DNA from: Photobacterium sp. TY1-4
GTDB lineage: Bacteria > Pseudomonadota > Gammaproteobacteria > Enterobacterales > Vibrionaceae
Direction of reading: 5' to 3'
Assembly (NCBI RefSeq): GCF_025398175.1
Contig: NZ_CP099734.1
Location: 1,612,001 to 1,676,000, forward strand
Length of the DNA stretch: 64,000 bases
Both the position numbers and the translations under genes were made by a program. The notes beneath the pieces are model-generated. The model made no database searches and was not told where the DNA came from. It worked only from the letters and a program-made list of their open reading frames with translations. Positions 35,401 through 44,375 of the stretch are shown here, piece after piece (within the stretch, counting starts at the first letter, position 1; each line of letters starts with the position of its first letter).

Positions 35401-36392
35401 TGAAGATCACGTACCGGGTGGTGGATCATCGCAACCGCAAACTGAAAGAGAGCAAAGATCTGTACAGTCTCAAAGACGGCTTGAAGGAGAAGGTACAGGA
35501 AACGCTGTCGAAGGTGGCGGACGATGACATTGAGCAGGATGGCCTGAAGACTTGGAGTTTCGGGAAGTTGCCGGAGCGTTATCAGCAGAAGCGGGGCGGC
35601 TTTGAAGTGAAAGCCTATCCGGCGATTGTCGATAACAAAGACTCGGTCGGGATCAAGCTGTTTGAAACCGAAGAAGAGCAGCGCACGGCGATGCAGCAGG
35701 GCCAGCGCCGTCTGGTATTGCTGAATGTGCCGTCGCCGATCAAGTATCTGCATGCTAATTTGCCGAACAAGTCGAAACTGGGTCTGTACTTCAACCCATA
35801 CGGCCGGGTGATGGATCTCATTGATGACTGTATTGCCTGTGGCGTCGATAAGCTGATTGAAGCCAAAGGCGGGCTGGTTTGGGAGCCGGATGCCTTTGAA
35901 GCGCTGAAAGAGTACGTCCGGGCCGAGCTGGGCGATACGGTGGTCGATATTGCCAAGCAAGTCGAAGCCATTCTGACCACCGCCTTTAACATCAATAAGC
36001 GTTTGAAAGGCCGGGTGGATCTGACCATGGCTTTCGCGTTGTCGGATATTAAGGCTCAGATTGAAGGCTTGATCTTCAAAGGCTTTGCCACCGAGTGTGG
36101 CTGGAAACGCCTGCCGGACATTCTGCGCTATATGAAAGCTATTGAGCGTCGGATGGAAAAGCTGCCGATTGATCCGAATAAAGATCGCATGCACATCATG
36201 AAGGTTGAGTCGGTGGTGTCGGATTACAAAGAGTTGCTCAACAAGATCCCGAAAGGTCAGCTAGTGCCGGAGAAAGTGAAAGAGATCCGCTGGATGATCG
36301 AAGAGCTTCGGGTCAGCTACTTTGCTCAGCAACTCGGTACACCGTATCCGGTATCGGACAAGCGCATTCGAAATGCGATCAGCGAATGTTGA
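32478..36392 (+). CDS. hrpA: ATP-dependent RNA helicase HrpA
   Basis: A 1304-residue DEAH-box RNA helicase, the size of E. coli HrpA (1300), which acts on stalled ribosomes and mRNA processing. GETGSGKTTQ (Walker A), DEAHERSLN, SATIDPERF, STNVAETSLTVPG and QRKGRCGR are in order. The long C-terminal DUF3418 region follows. The start appears to be TTG 32478 with AGGAA upstream; no ATG gives the conserved N-terminus. It is a single gene with a terminator 22 bases past the stop. Confidence 0.95.
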   Translation: MTQSNTSQPDVFNNEKTLKAAIQDCMIRDRFRLHKRVQGAARIKNEQARHAVFDEIAMDIAKSMQIAELRATQRPKVTYPAQLPVSQKKNDIAEAIQNNQVVIVAGETGSGKTTQLPKICLELGLGTKGMIGHTQPRRLAARSVASRIAEELECEMGSAVGYKVRFNDQVSERSQIKLMTDGILLAEIQNDRYLNQYDTIIIDEAHERSLNIDFILGYLRELLPKRPDLKVIITSATIDPERFSKHFNNAPIIEVSGRTYPVEVRYRPVSEDGEDSDRDQLQAIFDAVDELCDEGLGDILIFMNGEREIRDTADALEKRNLRDTEILPLYARLSAGEQNRVFQTHAGCRIVLSTNVAETSLTVPGIRYVIDPGTARISRYSYRTKVQRLPIERVSQASANQRKGRCGRVAEGICIRLYSEEDFLSRPEFTDPEILRTNLASVILQMTAIGLGDIQAFPFVEAPDNRNIQDGVRLLEELGAMNTNAKDPRKRLTTIGRQLARLPIDPRLARMVLEAPKHGALREVMVIASALSIQDPRERPMEKQQASDEKHRRFYDKESDFLTFVNLWEYVQEQQKALSGNQFRRQCKKDYLNYLRVREWQDIYFQVHQVVRELDLRMNQQEASYEGVHTALLAGMLSHVGLKDQEKNEYQGARNARFNIFPGSGIFKKQPKWVMVAELVETSRLWGRIAAKIQPEWVEPLAEHLLKRSYSEPHWEKKQAAVAAFEKVTLYGIPIVAKRKVNYGKIDPVLSRELFIRSALVEGDWETKHKFYHQNRKLLQEVEELEHKSRRRDILIDDDALFEFYDQRIDHTVVSGRHFDTWWKQAAKDNAELLNFEREMLFRGDASHVTDLDYPNFWHQGNLKLKLSYQFEPGEDSDGVTVHVPLPILNQVEPDGFDWQIPGLRQELVVALIKSLPKPVRRNFVPAPNYADAFLARSEAMAMPLLDALEKELKRMTGVTVLREDWNLDQVPDHLKITYRVVDHRNRKLKESKDLYSLKDGLKEKVQETLSKVADDDIEQDGLKTWSFGKLPERYQQKRGGFEVKAYPAIVDNKDSVGIKLFETEEEQRTAMQQGQRRLVLLNVPSPIKYLHANLPNKSKLGLYFNPYGRVMDLIDDCIACGVDKLIEAKGGLVWEPDAFEALKEYVRAELGDTVVDIAKQVEAILTTAFNINKRLKGRVDLTMAFALSDIKAQIEGLIFKGFATECGWKRLPDILRYMKAIERRMEKLPIDPNKDRMHIMKVESVVSDYKELLNKIPKGQLVPEKVKEIRWMIEELRVSYFAQQLGTPYPVSDKRIRNAISEC

Positions 36393-36413
36393 TTTGACTT
36401 CTATCACGTTATG

Positions 36414-36444
36414 AAAACAGAGCCGCAAAGGCTCTGTTTTTTTT
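36414..36444 (+). terminator. Intrinsic terminator of hrpA
   Basis: AAAACAGAGCC (36414-36424), loop GCAAA, GGCTCTGTTTT (36430-36440), then TTTT. Confidence 0.93.
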
Positions 36445-36776
36445 ATCTCCTCAAAAGCATTCCTCACAGAAATAATAAATCCCTTAAGGGTATAGTCTTG
36501 ATTCGTCATATCTTACTTTGGAATTCTTGAGCTCAACTTGAACACCAAATTAGAAATAATGATCCAAACTTATTTCATAAATGAAAAATAATGGTTGTAT
36601 TACCATGATATGCACATTTTGAATATGGTTATTAACTATGCTAATTTTTATTTGAATTAATTCATGCTCTTTTTATATTAAACAATTGTCCTCACCTAAT
36701 AGCCTTTAAATAATAAATATGGGTAAATGTTAATTTTTATTATTTGGTTTTTGGTGATAATTAACAAGGAACATCA
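36445..36776 (+). other. AT-rich region upstream of the Cache chemoreceptor
   Basis: A 332-bp very AT-rich stretch. CCCTTAAGGG near 36481 is a short palindrome. No gene, and no promoter I could separate from the AT background. Confidence 0.4.
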
Positions 36777-38861
36777 ATGAATTTTTCGAGTATTAAGCAG
36801 CAGCTACTCATATTTTGTGGCGCAAGCATACTGACGGTGTCAGGTGCGATGCTGGGATATGGATATTATAGCGGGAACCAACTCCTTGAATCGCTCGATA
36901 ATTTGGTTTTGAATTATGCAAAAGATTCACTAAAACAAGAGCTTAAACTGTCTGCTCAAGTGGAGGCCAGAAATATAAACCTGGTGTTCAATGAAGCTAT
37001 GGAAGTGTCGAAAACGCTGGCAGCATCTTTTACTCATCAAGACCCCAATATTTCTCGAGACAGCGTGATTCAGATGATGGGGAATACTATTGATAATATC
37101 CCTAATATTATAGGGATCTACTCTGGTTGGGAATATAACAAATTTGATCATCTAGATGAACAATATGTTAATACAAAGTATGTTCAAAAAAATGGCGAGT
37201 TTGCGCCATATTTTAACCGCTCACCATCCGGAAAAATAATTCTGGAAGCGTCTTATCCTTTTTACGATATCAAGAAAAATGAAAATGGTATTCGTGGTTC
37301 GGAATGGTATTTATGTCCGAAAGAAACATTATCTGCCTGTGTGATTGATCCTGCCAGCTATGTGGTTCAGGGAAAATCGACCTTAATGAGCTCTTTTACT
37401 GCGCCGGTGCTCCGCAATGGTGAGTTTGCCGGTATGTTTGGGGTCGATTACTCGCTCGACTTTCTTCAAACTTTGGCTGTGAACACCAGTAACAATTTAT
37501 TGAAAGGCCAGTCGCGGGTATTGATCATCAGTGCATCGGGCATCATTGCTGCCGATAGCGGTGATGACGGCAATATCGGCCAGCGGCTGGGGAGCACAGA
37601 GGTCAGCCAATTGATCCGCGAGCGGCAGCACGGCGAAGTGGTGTTGTCGGGTGAATCCATCATCGCCAACGAGAGTTTTACCACAGTCGGCACCAATAAG
37701 CCTTGGCATGTCGTGGTGGTGGTCCCTGAAAAAATAGCGCTGGCCGGCGCAGATACGATTGTTGAAACACTTAGTGCGCATTTCAATGCCAGTCAGACAG
37801 GACAAATGACGGTTGGTATGATCACGGGTTTGCTGGGAATGGGCATGATTTGGCTGGTGGCGGCATCGATTTCGGCACCCATAACGGTTTTGGTGAAACG
37901 GGTCGAAGCATTAACTCGCTCTGGGGGGGATTTGACTCAGCAAATTGAGATCGCCCGCCGCGATGAAACCGGGCAGTTGGCAAACCACCTGAATACATTC
38001 ATCAATGATGTGCGGGGCATTGTCGGGGATGTTGCCGGCTCGGTGCAATCTCTGACGAGCAGTGTAGCGGCCACGTCTGATATTGCCAAAGAAAGTCAGA
38101 CCCAGATCGCGATGCAGAGTGATGAAATTGATCAGGTGGTTGCTGCGACCACCGAAATGGCCTCGACGGCACATAGTGTCTCGGACAATGCCCAGGAAAC
38201 AGCGTCAGCGGTGAGTCTCACGCAGCAGTCTGTTCAACAAGGGCATCAGGTGGTTGCCGCGAGTGCGGAAGGTCTGCGGGAATTGGCCGGTAACGTTGAG
38301 GAGGCAGCCAAAGTGATTGAAATTTTGGCGCAGGAAACGAATAACATCGGCAGTATCCTTGACGTGATCCGCAATATTTCGGAGCAAACGAACTTGCTGG
38401 CGCTCAATGCGGCGATTGAGGCTGCGCGCGCAGGTGAGCAGGGCAGAGGCTTTGCCGTGGTCGCGGATGAGGTGCGTAACCTGGCAACCAAAACGGCTCA
38501 GTCCACGGATGAAATTCAGCAGATGATCAATTCACTGCGTCACAGCAGCACAGATGCGGTGGAGAAAATGCGTCACAACCGCAGCCTGAGTGATGTCTGT
38601 CAGGCGCATGCCCAGCAAGCGGTGTGTTCTCTGGAAGAAGTGCGGACGCAAAGCGGTAAGATCCAGGATATGGCTCATCAGATTGCCAGCGCTGCCGAAG
38701 AGCAGGCAGCGGTGACTGAAGAAGTAAACCGTAGCTTAGTGGCCATTAACGAAGTGGCGGGCAAAATTGGCGCAGGGGCAGATCAGACACTGGTCGAAAG
38801 TGAGCGGGTCTGCGGCTTTACCCAGGATGTGAGCAAGAAGATCAATTTCTTCCGTTATTAA
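36777..38861 (+). CDS. Methyl-accepting chemotaxis protein with Cache sensor
   Basis: A 694-residue inner-membrane chemoreceptor. The first membrane segment (about 9-30) is followed by a double-Cache-like periplasmic sensor (to about 340; [32 protein letters not shown]). The second membrane segment (about 345-367), HAMP and a signalling coiled coil with [20 protein letters not shown] at the tip complete it. Cache sensors usually bind amino acids, organic acids or amines; the ligand is not readable. The coding of residues 1-200 is clearly more AT-rich than the signalling half, hinting at a transferred sensor. AAGGA precedes the ATG. Confidence 0.93.
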   Translation: MNFSSIKQQLLIFCGASILTVSGAMLGYGYYSGNQLLESLDNLVLNYAKDSLKQELKLSAQVEARNINLVFNEAMEVSKTLAASFTHQDPNISRDSVIQMMGNTIDNIPNIIGIYSGWEYNKFDHLDEQYVNTKYVQKNGEFAPYFNRSPSGKIILEASYPFYDIKKNENGIRGSEWYLCPKETLSACVIDPASYVVQGKSTLMSSFTAPVLRNGEFAGMFGVDYSLDFLQTLAVNTSNNLLKGQSRVLIISASGIIAADSGDDGNIGQRLGSTEVSQLIRERQHGEVVLSGESIIANESFTTVGTNKPWHVVVVVPEKIALAGADTIVETLSAHFNASQTGQMTVGMITGLLGMGMIWLVAASISAPITVLVKRVEALTRSGGDLTQQIEIARRDETGQLANHLNTFINDVRGIVGDVAGSVQSLTSSVAATSDIAKESQTQIAMQSDEIDQVVAATTEMASTAHSVSDNAQETASAVSLTQQSVQQGHQVVAASAEGLRELAGNVEEAAKVIEILAQETNNIGSILDVIRNISEQTNLLALNAAIEAARAGEQGRGFAVVADEVRNLATKTAQSTDEIQQMINSLRHSSTDAVEKMRHNRSLSDVCQAHAQQAVCSLEEVRTQSGKIQDMAHQIASAAEEQAAVTEEVNRSLVAINEVAGKIGAGADQTLVESERVCGFTQDVSKKINFFRY

Positions 38862-38953
38862 TCCAGGCGTGACCACGATTGCAACCAAGCCCCATGGTGC
38901 GGGTTTGCAGTCTGCCTGTATGAACTGTCTATATAATATGCAGCATAATAAAG

Positions 38954-38977
38954 CGGCGCCTGTTCAGGCGCCGTTTT
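38954..38977. terminator. Bidirectional terminator between convergent genes
   Basis: CGGCGCCTG (38954-38962), loop TT, CAGGCGCCG (38965-38973), with TTTT on the plus side and CTTTATT on the minus side. It serves the chemoreceptor and gsk. Confidence 0.8.
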
Positions 38978-39004
38978 GTGTCTTGCGGTTTCTATCTAGT
39001 GGGA

Positions 39005-40309
39005 TCAGCGCTCCCAGTAGGCTTCTTCCAGACAGTCTTCACGCTCCGGCAGCCCGCGGGAGAGTCGTGGGGCGTGTTGCGTTAATACTTCATAGCTGAC
39101 TCGGTTCGAGTACTGGCAAATTTGCGAGAATGAAGAATAGGTCAGGAAGCTGCCGTTATGCTTGGCAGAGTTCGGGACATTCGCCTTGTGGTAGCGGTTG
39201 GCTGACATGTCGTGCAATAGGGCTGACAGGGCAGCATCGCCGGCGCCGTTGGTGTTCTTGATCTGGACTGGCCCGCCCAGGTAAGGCGCGATGTGTGAGT
39301 AAACCCGGAGCGGGTGTTCACAGGCTGACTTTTTCATCGGGCGGCTGAACTCATAGCGGTTGAAGTCAGCAATTTGGCCTGGCAGCAGGGGCAGGGAAGA
39401 CTCACGCTTGAGGGCATCTTCGGTATAACCGGCCATATACAGACCGACCGGGCCCGCGGTGCACAGGACCATGTCGACCCAATTCAGCGCTTTGTCGGCA
39501 GCCATCAGCGGGTCTTTTTCCCCGGTCAGGGCTTCAGCTTCTTCCTCGTTCATGGCCACGCAGGTGACATGCTCTTTCAGAAACGCGATCCACCAGTCCT
39601 GTTTGCCTTCAATCACGTACTTGGTCCCCAGGGTCAGGACAACCGGCACATCGAACTTTTTCGCGTGTTCAATGGCTTTGAGGGCCGAGTCTTTCATCGG
39701 GTCAGTGGGCTTGCCGCGAACCAGGTAAGAAGACAGCACCAGTGCGGAGGCGTTTTCAAAAATCGATTCCGGTATGAACTCCGGGCGCAGCTGGTTCATC
39801 TGGCCTTCGTTGATGGCGAAGGTGCGCTCGCCGTCGGCGGTGATCAGCGTATAGCAGCGACCAATCGGCCCATTGACCGGTTGCAGATAATCCAGATCCA
39901 TTCGGCTGGAGGTATTACACAGGTAACGGTAGGCGTAAGAGCCGATCTTCAAATCCTGGCTCATCACGCCGAGCAAAATCGATTTGTCGTCCGCCAGTAC
40001 CGAGTAGTTGTGCAGGGTATTACCGATGGTATCGCCAGGATATTCGTGGCTGATCAGGTTGCGCTCTTTCAACTCCTGGTAGAGCAGCTCGGCTTTGTCC
40101 TCTTCGAGGACCAGAGAGTGCCCTTTGCTCAGGTGATGACGTGCCAGAAAGTCATCGTCAACGCGGGCTTCAATATCAACAATGGTCTGTCCGACGCCAA
40201 CCAGGTGGGTACGAGACAGCGGGTTTTCTTGTTGAATTTGAGCAACTAATGGATCGCGGGCATTGACAGGAAAGTAATGCTTGGACTTACGCTGACCAGG
40301 GAATTTCAT
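39005..40309 (-). CDS. gsk: Inosine/guanosine kinase
   Basis: A 434-residue PfkB-family nucleoside kinase that phosphorylates inosine and guanosine in purine salvage. The length matches E. coli Gsk (434). The catalytic PfkB signature reads NTNGAGDAALSALL near residue 355, and GVGQTIVDIEA is the N-terminal substrate loop. It is a single-gene unit ending at the shared terminator. Confidence 0.95.
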   Translation of the reverse strand: MKFPGQRKSKHYFPVNARDPLVAQIQQENPLSRTHLVGVGQTIVDIEARVDDDFLARHHLSKGHSLVLEEDKAELLYQELKERNLISHEYPGDTIGNTLHNYSVLADDKSILLGVMSQDLKIGSYAYRYLCNTSSRMDLDYLQPVNGPIGRCYTLITADGERTFAINEGQMNQLRPEFIPESIFENASALVLSSYLVRGKPTDPMKDSALKAIEHAKKFDVPVVLTLGTKYVIEGKQDWWIAFLKEHVTCVAMNEEEAEALTGEKDPLMAADKALNWVDMVLCTAGPVGLYMAGYTEDALKRESSLPLLPGQIADFNRYEFSRPMKKSACEHPLRVYSHIAPYLGGPVQIKNTNGAGDAALSALLHDMSANRYHKANVPNSAKHNGSFLTYSSFSQICQYSNRVSYEVLTQHAPRLSRGLPEREDCLEEAYWER

Positions 40310-40467
40310 TTGTGGAGGCTATCGGTTTTAGGGAATTTTGTTCGATCATATCATAGAAGTGAGATTTATATCCCACTTCTTTGCAATATGATGACAATCC
40401 ATGTTCTTTTGCTTCTTTTTTCGCCATTGAGGTCGGCTGCATTGAGTACCGGTTCAATGGGGGAAGA

Positions 40468-40496
40468 TGAAAAAACAGCTGCATGGTGCAGCTGTT
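40468..40496 (-). terminator. Intrinsic terminator of the DUF2786 gene
   Basis: AACAGCTGCA (40474-40483), loop TGG, TGCAGCTGTT (40487-40496). On the minus strand the stem runs into T (40475-40470). It lies 24 bases past the stop. Confidence 0.88.
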
Positions 40497-40519
40497 GGGT
40501 GATTCAGGTTGTTTTCGGG

Positions 40520-41215
40520 TTAGCCGAGGAGTTTCGGCTCATGGGCCCGGGTGCCCCCGACGGGGCGGTTGACTGAAATCGAGCGGCCTTTTTTCATGCC
40601 TTTCTCGTAGTCATCGGTCAGCGCCTTCATCGCTTCCTGAAGTTGCTTTTTAAACGTTTCGCGGTCGATGTTTTCAAATTCTTTATCGATGAAGTTGCTC
40701 ATGCGTTTGTCATGATCATCATCGGTATTGAGTTCCGGCAGCTTCTCCAGTGCCCCTTCAATCCAGCCCGCCAGAAACGAACCAACCCGACGTGTGACTT
40801 CAGTGGTGCTGGTTCCGGTGCCGGCAAAGCTGTTGCGGAACTGGCCGGTTTGCTGATTCATCTCCCGGTACACGACATCAAATGCAAACGCTGCGAAAAT
40901 GGCACGCTCGGCCACACCAATAAATTCGGCTTGCTTCAGCCCTTTGTAATTGGTCAGGACACACTCAACGCCAAAGCGTCGGTTGATACCGCGAATAATC
41001 TTGAGGATCTGCGGGCTGATGTCTGTCGGCAATAGGGTCGCCGTTTTGGTTTTACCCATTTGGATAAACTCAATATCGTCTTGTTCCAGACCATATTTCA
41101 GCATCAGTCGGTGTGCCATTTTAATGGCTTGTGCGGCTTCGTTGACGTTCGCAGAGTTACCCAGCTCTAGGCATTTTGCAATTTTCTTCAGCGCCTTTCG
41201 CTTCTGTTCAGACAT
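40520..41215 (-). CDS. DUF2786 family protein
   Basis: A 231-residue cytoplasmic protein. Residues 1-40 form the DUF2786 domain (KALKKIAKCLELGNSANVNE followed by AAQAIKMAHRLMLKYGL), common in phage and bacterial proteins of unknown role. A second conserved region starts near residue 78 (INRRFGVECVLT). The C-terminus is helical and basic. ATG 41215 starts the domain; a longer frame upstream would overlap the divergent gene's control region. It is divergent from the zinc-ribbon protein gene. Confidence 0.85.
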   Translation of the reverse strand: MSEQKRKALKKIAKCLELGNSANVNEAAQAIKMAHRLMLKYGLEQDDIEFIQMGKTKTATLLPTDISPQILKIIRGINRRFGVECVLTNYKGLKQAEFIGVAERAIFAAFAFDVVYREMNQQTGQFRNSFAGTGTSTTEVTRRVGSFLAGWIEGALEKLPELNTDDDHDKRMSNFIDKEFENIDRETFKKQLQEAMKALTDDYEKGMKKGRSISVNRPVGGTRAHEPKLLG

Positions 41216-41361
41216 TCGATCACACTCATTCTCTACCGGGGGCGCGTATTTTAGCGTGTTCGACCCGCTTGTACAATTCACGGTTGATAAGTGCCTGATA
41301 CTTGAGAACCATGGCTGTGCCCCCCATAATGAGTCAAGATTCGAGCCAAGCGAAGAACTTC

Positions 41362-42342
41362 ATGATGACTAAAGCCTATCAATCGATTGATGTGCCTTTT
41401 GAGTACCGCCATACCTGCTGGTTTTGCGGCGAACCCTACTTCGAGTCGTATGCCTTCATGCCGTCCCCTAATTATGAGCAACAAGCGGCACCTGTCCTGC
41501 TGCCTTGTTGTGAAGAGTGCTATGGCTTTTGTCATGGCCTCAAAGTCAGTGGACTGGATTTGCTGCGGGATAAAGTGAAGGAAAAACTGCACCGCAAATA
41601 CGAACAGCACCTGCAAATCGGTGTGAACTGGACCCGGGAAGAGTTAGCGGCATCTGAGTTTGAAGGCAAAGCCCTGGAGGGTTTCAGAGAAAGTGCCTGG
41701 GCCATGTTTGAGATTGCCAAAGAACGGGTTAATTATTCGGGTTGGCCGCTGACTATTGACGGGCTGCCGGTCGCCGGGTTGACGGCGCGGTTTCAGATCG
41801 AATTTGACGGGATTGTCTATACCAGTCTGGCACATGCGACTGAGCAGCTGGCCCAAGCATACGCCATTCCGCAGTCTTATCTGGCTCAGGTGCTGGAAGT
41901 GGTTGGACGTCAGCGTCTGGCATATGCGATTCGATTCGCGAAATCGACGGGGGGGGCTTCCGAGGAAGAGCGGGAAGCCAGCATTCGGAGTTTGCAGCAT
42001 TTAGTGGCAGAAGAAGCGGCGCTGGATACGGTGGATCCCGAAGCGAGCGCAGGTGTGGACGTTGCGTTGGATGACATCCAGTCTCTGATCATTGCCCGAA
42101 TCCAGGTCATGCCCCAGGCCATCCATTGGGCGTTAACACATGGGATCACGACATTGCATCAGCTGTCAGCTCAGGAAGAGGCTTTTTTTGATGATTTCAT
42201 GCCCGAATCGGAACTGGTTGCCTTCACCTATTTTAACGGGCTACAGGTGTATTTTGAGAAGCGGGAAAGTGACCCGCATTGGGCCGCCCGTCAAGATCCG
42301 AACCGCGATTTGTTTGCAAAGATAAATAGTTCGCAAGGATAA
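41362..42342 (+). CDS. Zinc-ribbon-like conserved protein
   Basis: A protein of about 326 residues. Its N-terminal part carries two Cys pairs, CWFCGEPYF and CCEECYGFCHG, spaced as in a zinc ribbon. The middle and C-terminal parts are helical (ATEQLAQAYAIPQSYLAQVL) and acidic. I know no function. In-frame ATGs at 41311, 41329, 41362 and 41365 are possible; GAAGA at 41352-41356 and the conserved start TKAYQSIDVPFEYRH favour the last two. Its stop lies inside a 17-bp tandem repeat. Divergent from the DUF2786 gene. Confidence 0.72.
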   Translation: MMTKAYQSIDVPFEYRHTCWFCGEPYFESYAFMPSPNYEQQAAPVLLPCCEECYGFCHGLKVSGLDLLRDKVKEKLHRKYEQHLQIGVNWTREELAASEFEGKALEGFRESAWAMFEIAKERVNYSGWPLTIDGLPVAGLTARFQIEFDGIVYTSLAHATEQLAQAYAIPQSYLAQVLEVVGRQRLAYAIRFAKSTGGASEEEREASIRSLQHLVAEEAALDTVDPEASAGVDVALDDIQSLIIARIQVMPQAIHWALTHGITTLHQLSAQEEAFFDDFMPESELVAFTYFNGLQVYFEKRESDPHWAARQDPNRDLFAKINSSQG

Positions 42343-42397
42343 ACAGCTTTCCAGGTTAATTAGTTTTTCAGGTTAAATAGTTTGCCAGGCTAAATGA
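42321..42397 (+). repeat. 17-bp degenerate tandem repeat over a stop codon
   Basis: Units: GATAAATAGTTCGCAAG (42321-42337), GATAAACAGCTTTCCAG (42338-42354), GTTAATTAGTTTTTCAG (42355-42371), GTTAAATAGTTTGCCAG (42372-42388) and a partial fifth. The stop TAA (42340-42342) lies in unit 2, so the repeat begins in coding sequence. Because 17 is not a multiple of 3, a change in unit number before the stop would alter the C-terminus. Confidence 0.8.
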
Positions 42398-42443
42398 AAA
42401 GTCTGACCAAGTCGGTTGAGCATTGCAAGGCAGAGCAGGGTGC

Positions 42444-42467
42444 AGGCAGAGCGTAGCCGCTCTGCCT
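42444..42467. terminator. Stem-loop between convergent genes
   Basis: AGGCAGAGCG (42444-42453), loop TAGC, CGCTCTGCCT (42458-42467), a perfect 10-bp stem with no T run on either side. It lies 13 bases past the DUF411 stop. Confidence 0.5.
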
Positions 42468-42480
42468 GTGTCGCGCGTTG

Positions 42481-42927
42481 TTACTGGTGATGGCGGGACC
42501 AGATCTGAGTATTGCCGTCTTTGTCGAATGCTACGACGTTATACGGATCTTTCTGATCGTTATATTCCATCCCTGGGGAGCCCATCGGCATCCCGGGCGT
42601 CGCCAGACCGATTAAATTGGCCGGTTTGTCGGCTAAAAATCGCTTAATTTCTTCCGCCGGCACATGGCCTTCAAAGGTGTACCCCTGAATTTGAGCCGTA
42701 TGGCAGGACGCGTAGGCCGGGCGGATCCCCAGCTTTGTCTTGGTCGGGGTCAGATCCTGCTGGTATTCGATGTCCAGTTTGAACCCGTTCTCTTCCATAT
42801 GTTTCACCCAGTCTTTACAGCAACCGCAGTAGGGAGACTGGTAGTTGGTGCCGCGAACCATTTCCGAGGCCAGTACCACATGACTGGCCGTTAGCAGAGT
42901 GATGGCAATAAATACGTGACGTTTCAT
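42481..42927 (-). CDS. DUF411 periplasmic metal-binding protein
   Basis: A 148-residue exported protein. A signal peptide ends near SHVVLAS. It matches DUF411, copper-linked periplasmic proteins. YCGCCKDW near residue 33 gives a CxCC metal site, a further Cys/His pair (YASCHTAQ) lies near residue 75, and the Met-rich PGMPMGSPGM near residue 112 is a typical Cu(I) ligand set. The small Cys/His/Met-rich protein upstream supports a copper role. Confidence 0.87.
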   Translation of the reverse strand: MKRHVFIAITLLTASHVVLASEMVRGTNYQSPYCGCCKDWVKHMEENGFKLDIEYQQDLTPTKTKLGIRPAYASCHTAQIQGYTFEGHVPAEEIKRFLADKPANLIGLATPGMPMGSPGMEYNDQKDPYNVVAFDKDGNTQIWSRHHQ

Positions 42928-43011
42928 TCGTTAATCCTGTTTCTATTTGATCGGTAATCAAGGGTCTCACGCTGTGCGTTGCACAGGTGTTGATCAGTTT
43001 TGAGTCAGAAA

Positions 43012-43479
43012 TCAGGCAAGAATTGGGGGTCGGTCGACCCGATCATGATAAAAGCGTAGCGAACTGACGGGCTCTGTAAACAATGGGCTCGCCGGGGGCG
43101 ATATCAGCTGTGGTGTACTCGTTAGAATTGCCAGCGGTAGCGTGCATGTGTGGCAATCAAGACGTTGGCATTCATCTCCATGCATGGATGCCATTTCGCC
43201 GACAGGATGATGGCAGGAGTGGTCAGACGGTGAGGACATCTGATCACAGCATGCCGGCATGGCAGATGTCATGCACGGCGCGTTGACGGATGACATTGAC
43301 CCCCCTTGTCCGGCTGACACAGGCGCAACAAGGATTGCAACAAGTGCAATCAAGACGGCTAGTTGTGTGCAATGGCGGTGAAGGGTCACAGTCGCTGAGT
43401 CCAAAAAGTGTATAACAAGTTGATTATAATGTGCTTGAAGGCGATACGGAATCTCTGTGTTTGGAAATCGCGTAATCAT
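43012..43479 (-). CDS. Cys/His/Met-rich secreted protein
   Basis: A protein of up to 155 residues with one hydrophobic segment (VLIALVAILVAPVSAGQ) that looks like a signal peptide. After it come many metal ligands (CMTSAMPACCDQM, SCHHPVGEMASMHGDEC, CHTC) and the end DRPPILA, seen in small copper-resistance-type proteins. The N-terminal 37 residues from the ATG are not signal-like; GTG at 43389 would give a normal signal peptide and is a good alternative start. It lies 84 bases upstream of the DUF411 gene on the same strand. Confidence 0.6.
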   Translation of the reverse strand: MITRFPNTEIPYRLQAHYNQLVIHFLDSATVTLHRHCTQLAVLIALVAILVAPVSAGQGGSMSSVNAPCMTSAMPACCDQMSSPSDHSCHHPVGEMASMHGDECQRLDCHTCTLPLAILTSTPQLISPPASPLFTEPVSSLRFYHDRVDRPPILA

Positions 43480-43659
43480 TGTCTGAGATCATCTTCCAGA
43501 ATCGTAGATCGTCAGGGATAAGGAAGGTACAGGACAAATCATTGTAAATTTTTTGTCAGAAGTTAAAAAAGTGACATTCGCCTTACCTGGCTCTGACAAT
43601 GGTCCCGAAGCGTTGCGGTTTAATTTTATATAAAGCAGAAAATCGCGAAGGTATATGAA

Positions 43660-44016
43660 ATGCAATATACGGAGAGAGACCGTGAAGTGTTGCTGGAAAC
43701 ATGGATGAGCTACAAGGCGAAAATGCGGGTGACTCAGATTGAGATGGCCAAAAAACTAGGCATGAGCCAGTTGGAATTTTCAGATGTACTCCGAGGACAA
43801 ACCCTGTTGGAGCATGGGTTTGTGACCCAGTTCTGTCAGTTGATTGGTGTTGACCCGGTCCTGACGTTACCCTCATTGCGAGAGCAGGTCGGGGGCGTGA
43901 TCCCAGGAACCGTCACCTTGAAAAACACCTATATTGTTGATGGCAATATAAAAAATGTTCGTTATAGCGGAAATCAAATTATTGTCGAGTACGAACACCA
44001 CGTTCAGGCGTGTTAA
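43660..44016 (+). CDS. Small XRE-like helix-turn-helix protein
   Basis: A 118-residue protein with a probable XRE-type DNA-binding domain in residues 20-65 (RVTQIEMAKKLGMSQLEFSD, then VLRG). The C-terminal half is beta-rich (TYIVDGNIKNVRYSGNQIIV). It stands just upstream of csgD on the same strand but has its own strong terminator, so it is a separate unit. A role in controlling curli is possible by position only. Confidence 0.7.
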   Translation: MQYTERDREVLLETWMSYKAKMRVTQIEMAKKLGMSQLEFSDVLRGQTLLEHGFVTQFCQLIGVDPVLTLPSLREQVGGVIPGTVTLKNTYIVDGNIKNVRYSGNQIIVEYEHHVQAC

Positions 44017-44055
44017 CCCCTTTTTAACATTTTCGCCATAAATGCAAATAAAATG

Positions 44056-44089
44056 AAGGCCTTGCACTGAAAAGTGCAAGGCCTTTCTG
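44056..44089 (+). terminator. Strong intrinsic terminator
   Basis: AAGGCCTTGCACT (44056-44068), loop GAAA, AGTGCAAGGCCTT (44073-44085), then TCTGTT. Confidence 0.88.
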
Positions 44090-44375
44090 TTCTATATGCG
44101 CCCAATTTTGTATAAATATTTGTCAAATATAATAGTTACATTTTTTGTTTTCTGGTCTGGCAATGTATTGGTGATTTCGAATTAAATTGTCTACAGAATT
44201 TTAATTAGACATATTTTATTTTTGTCTCAGCATTGAGATAGTGAGAATACCTAATAAAAACAGCCATCTATATGAGTTAAAATTGTTTTTGATTTTTTCA
44301 GTCTTGATGTTTTGACACTGTGTTCTAGATTTAAAAAGTCTTAGTAATAAGATGATTACATTAAGGGAATATACG
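44090..44375 (+). other. AT-rich csgD promoter region
   Basis: A 286-bp AT-rich region with no gene. TATAAT at 44128-44133 is the best -10-like site, but its only upstream TTGTAT gives a 14-base spacer. A long leader before csgD would fit the heavy regulation usual for csgD. Confidence 0.45.
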
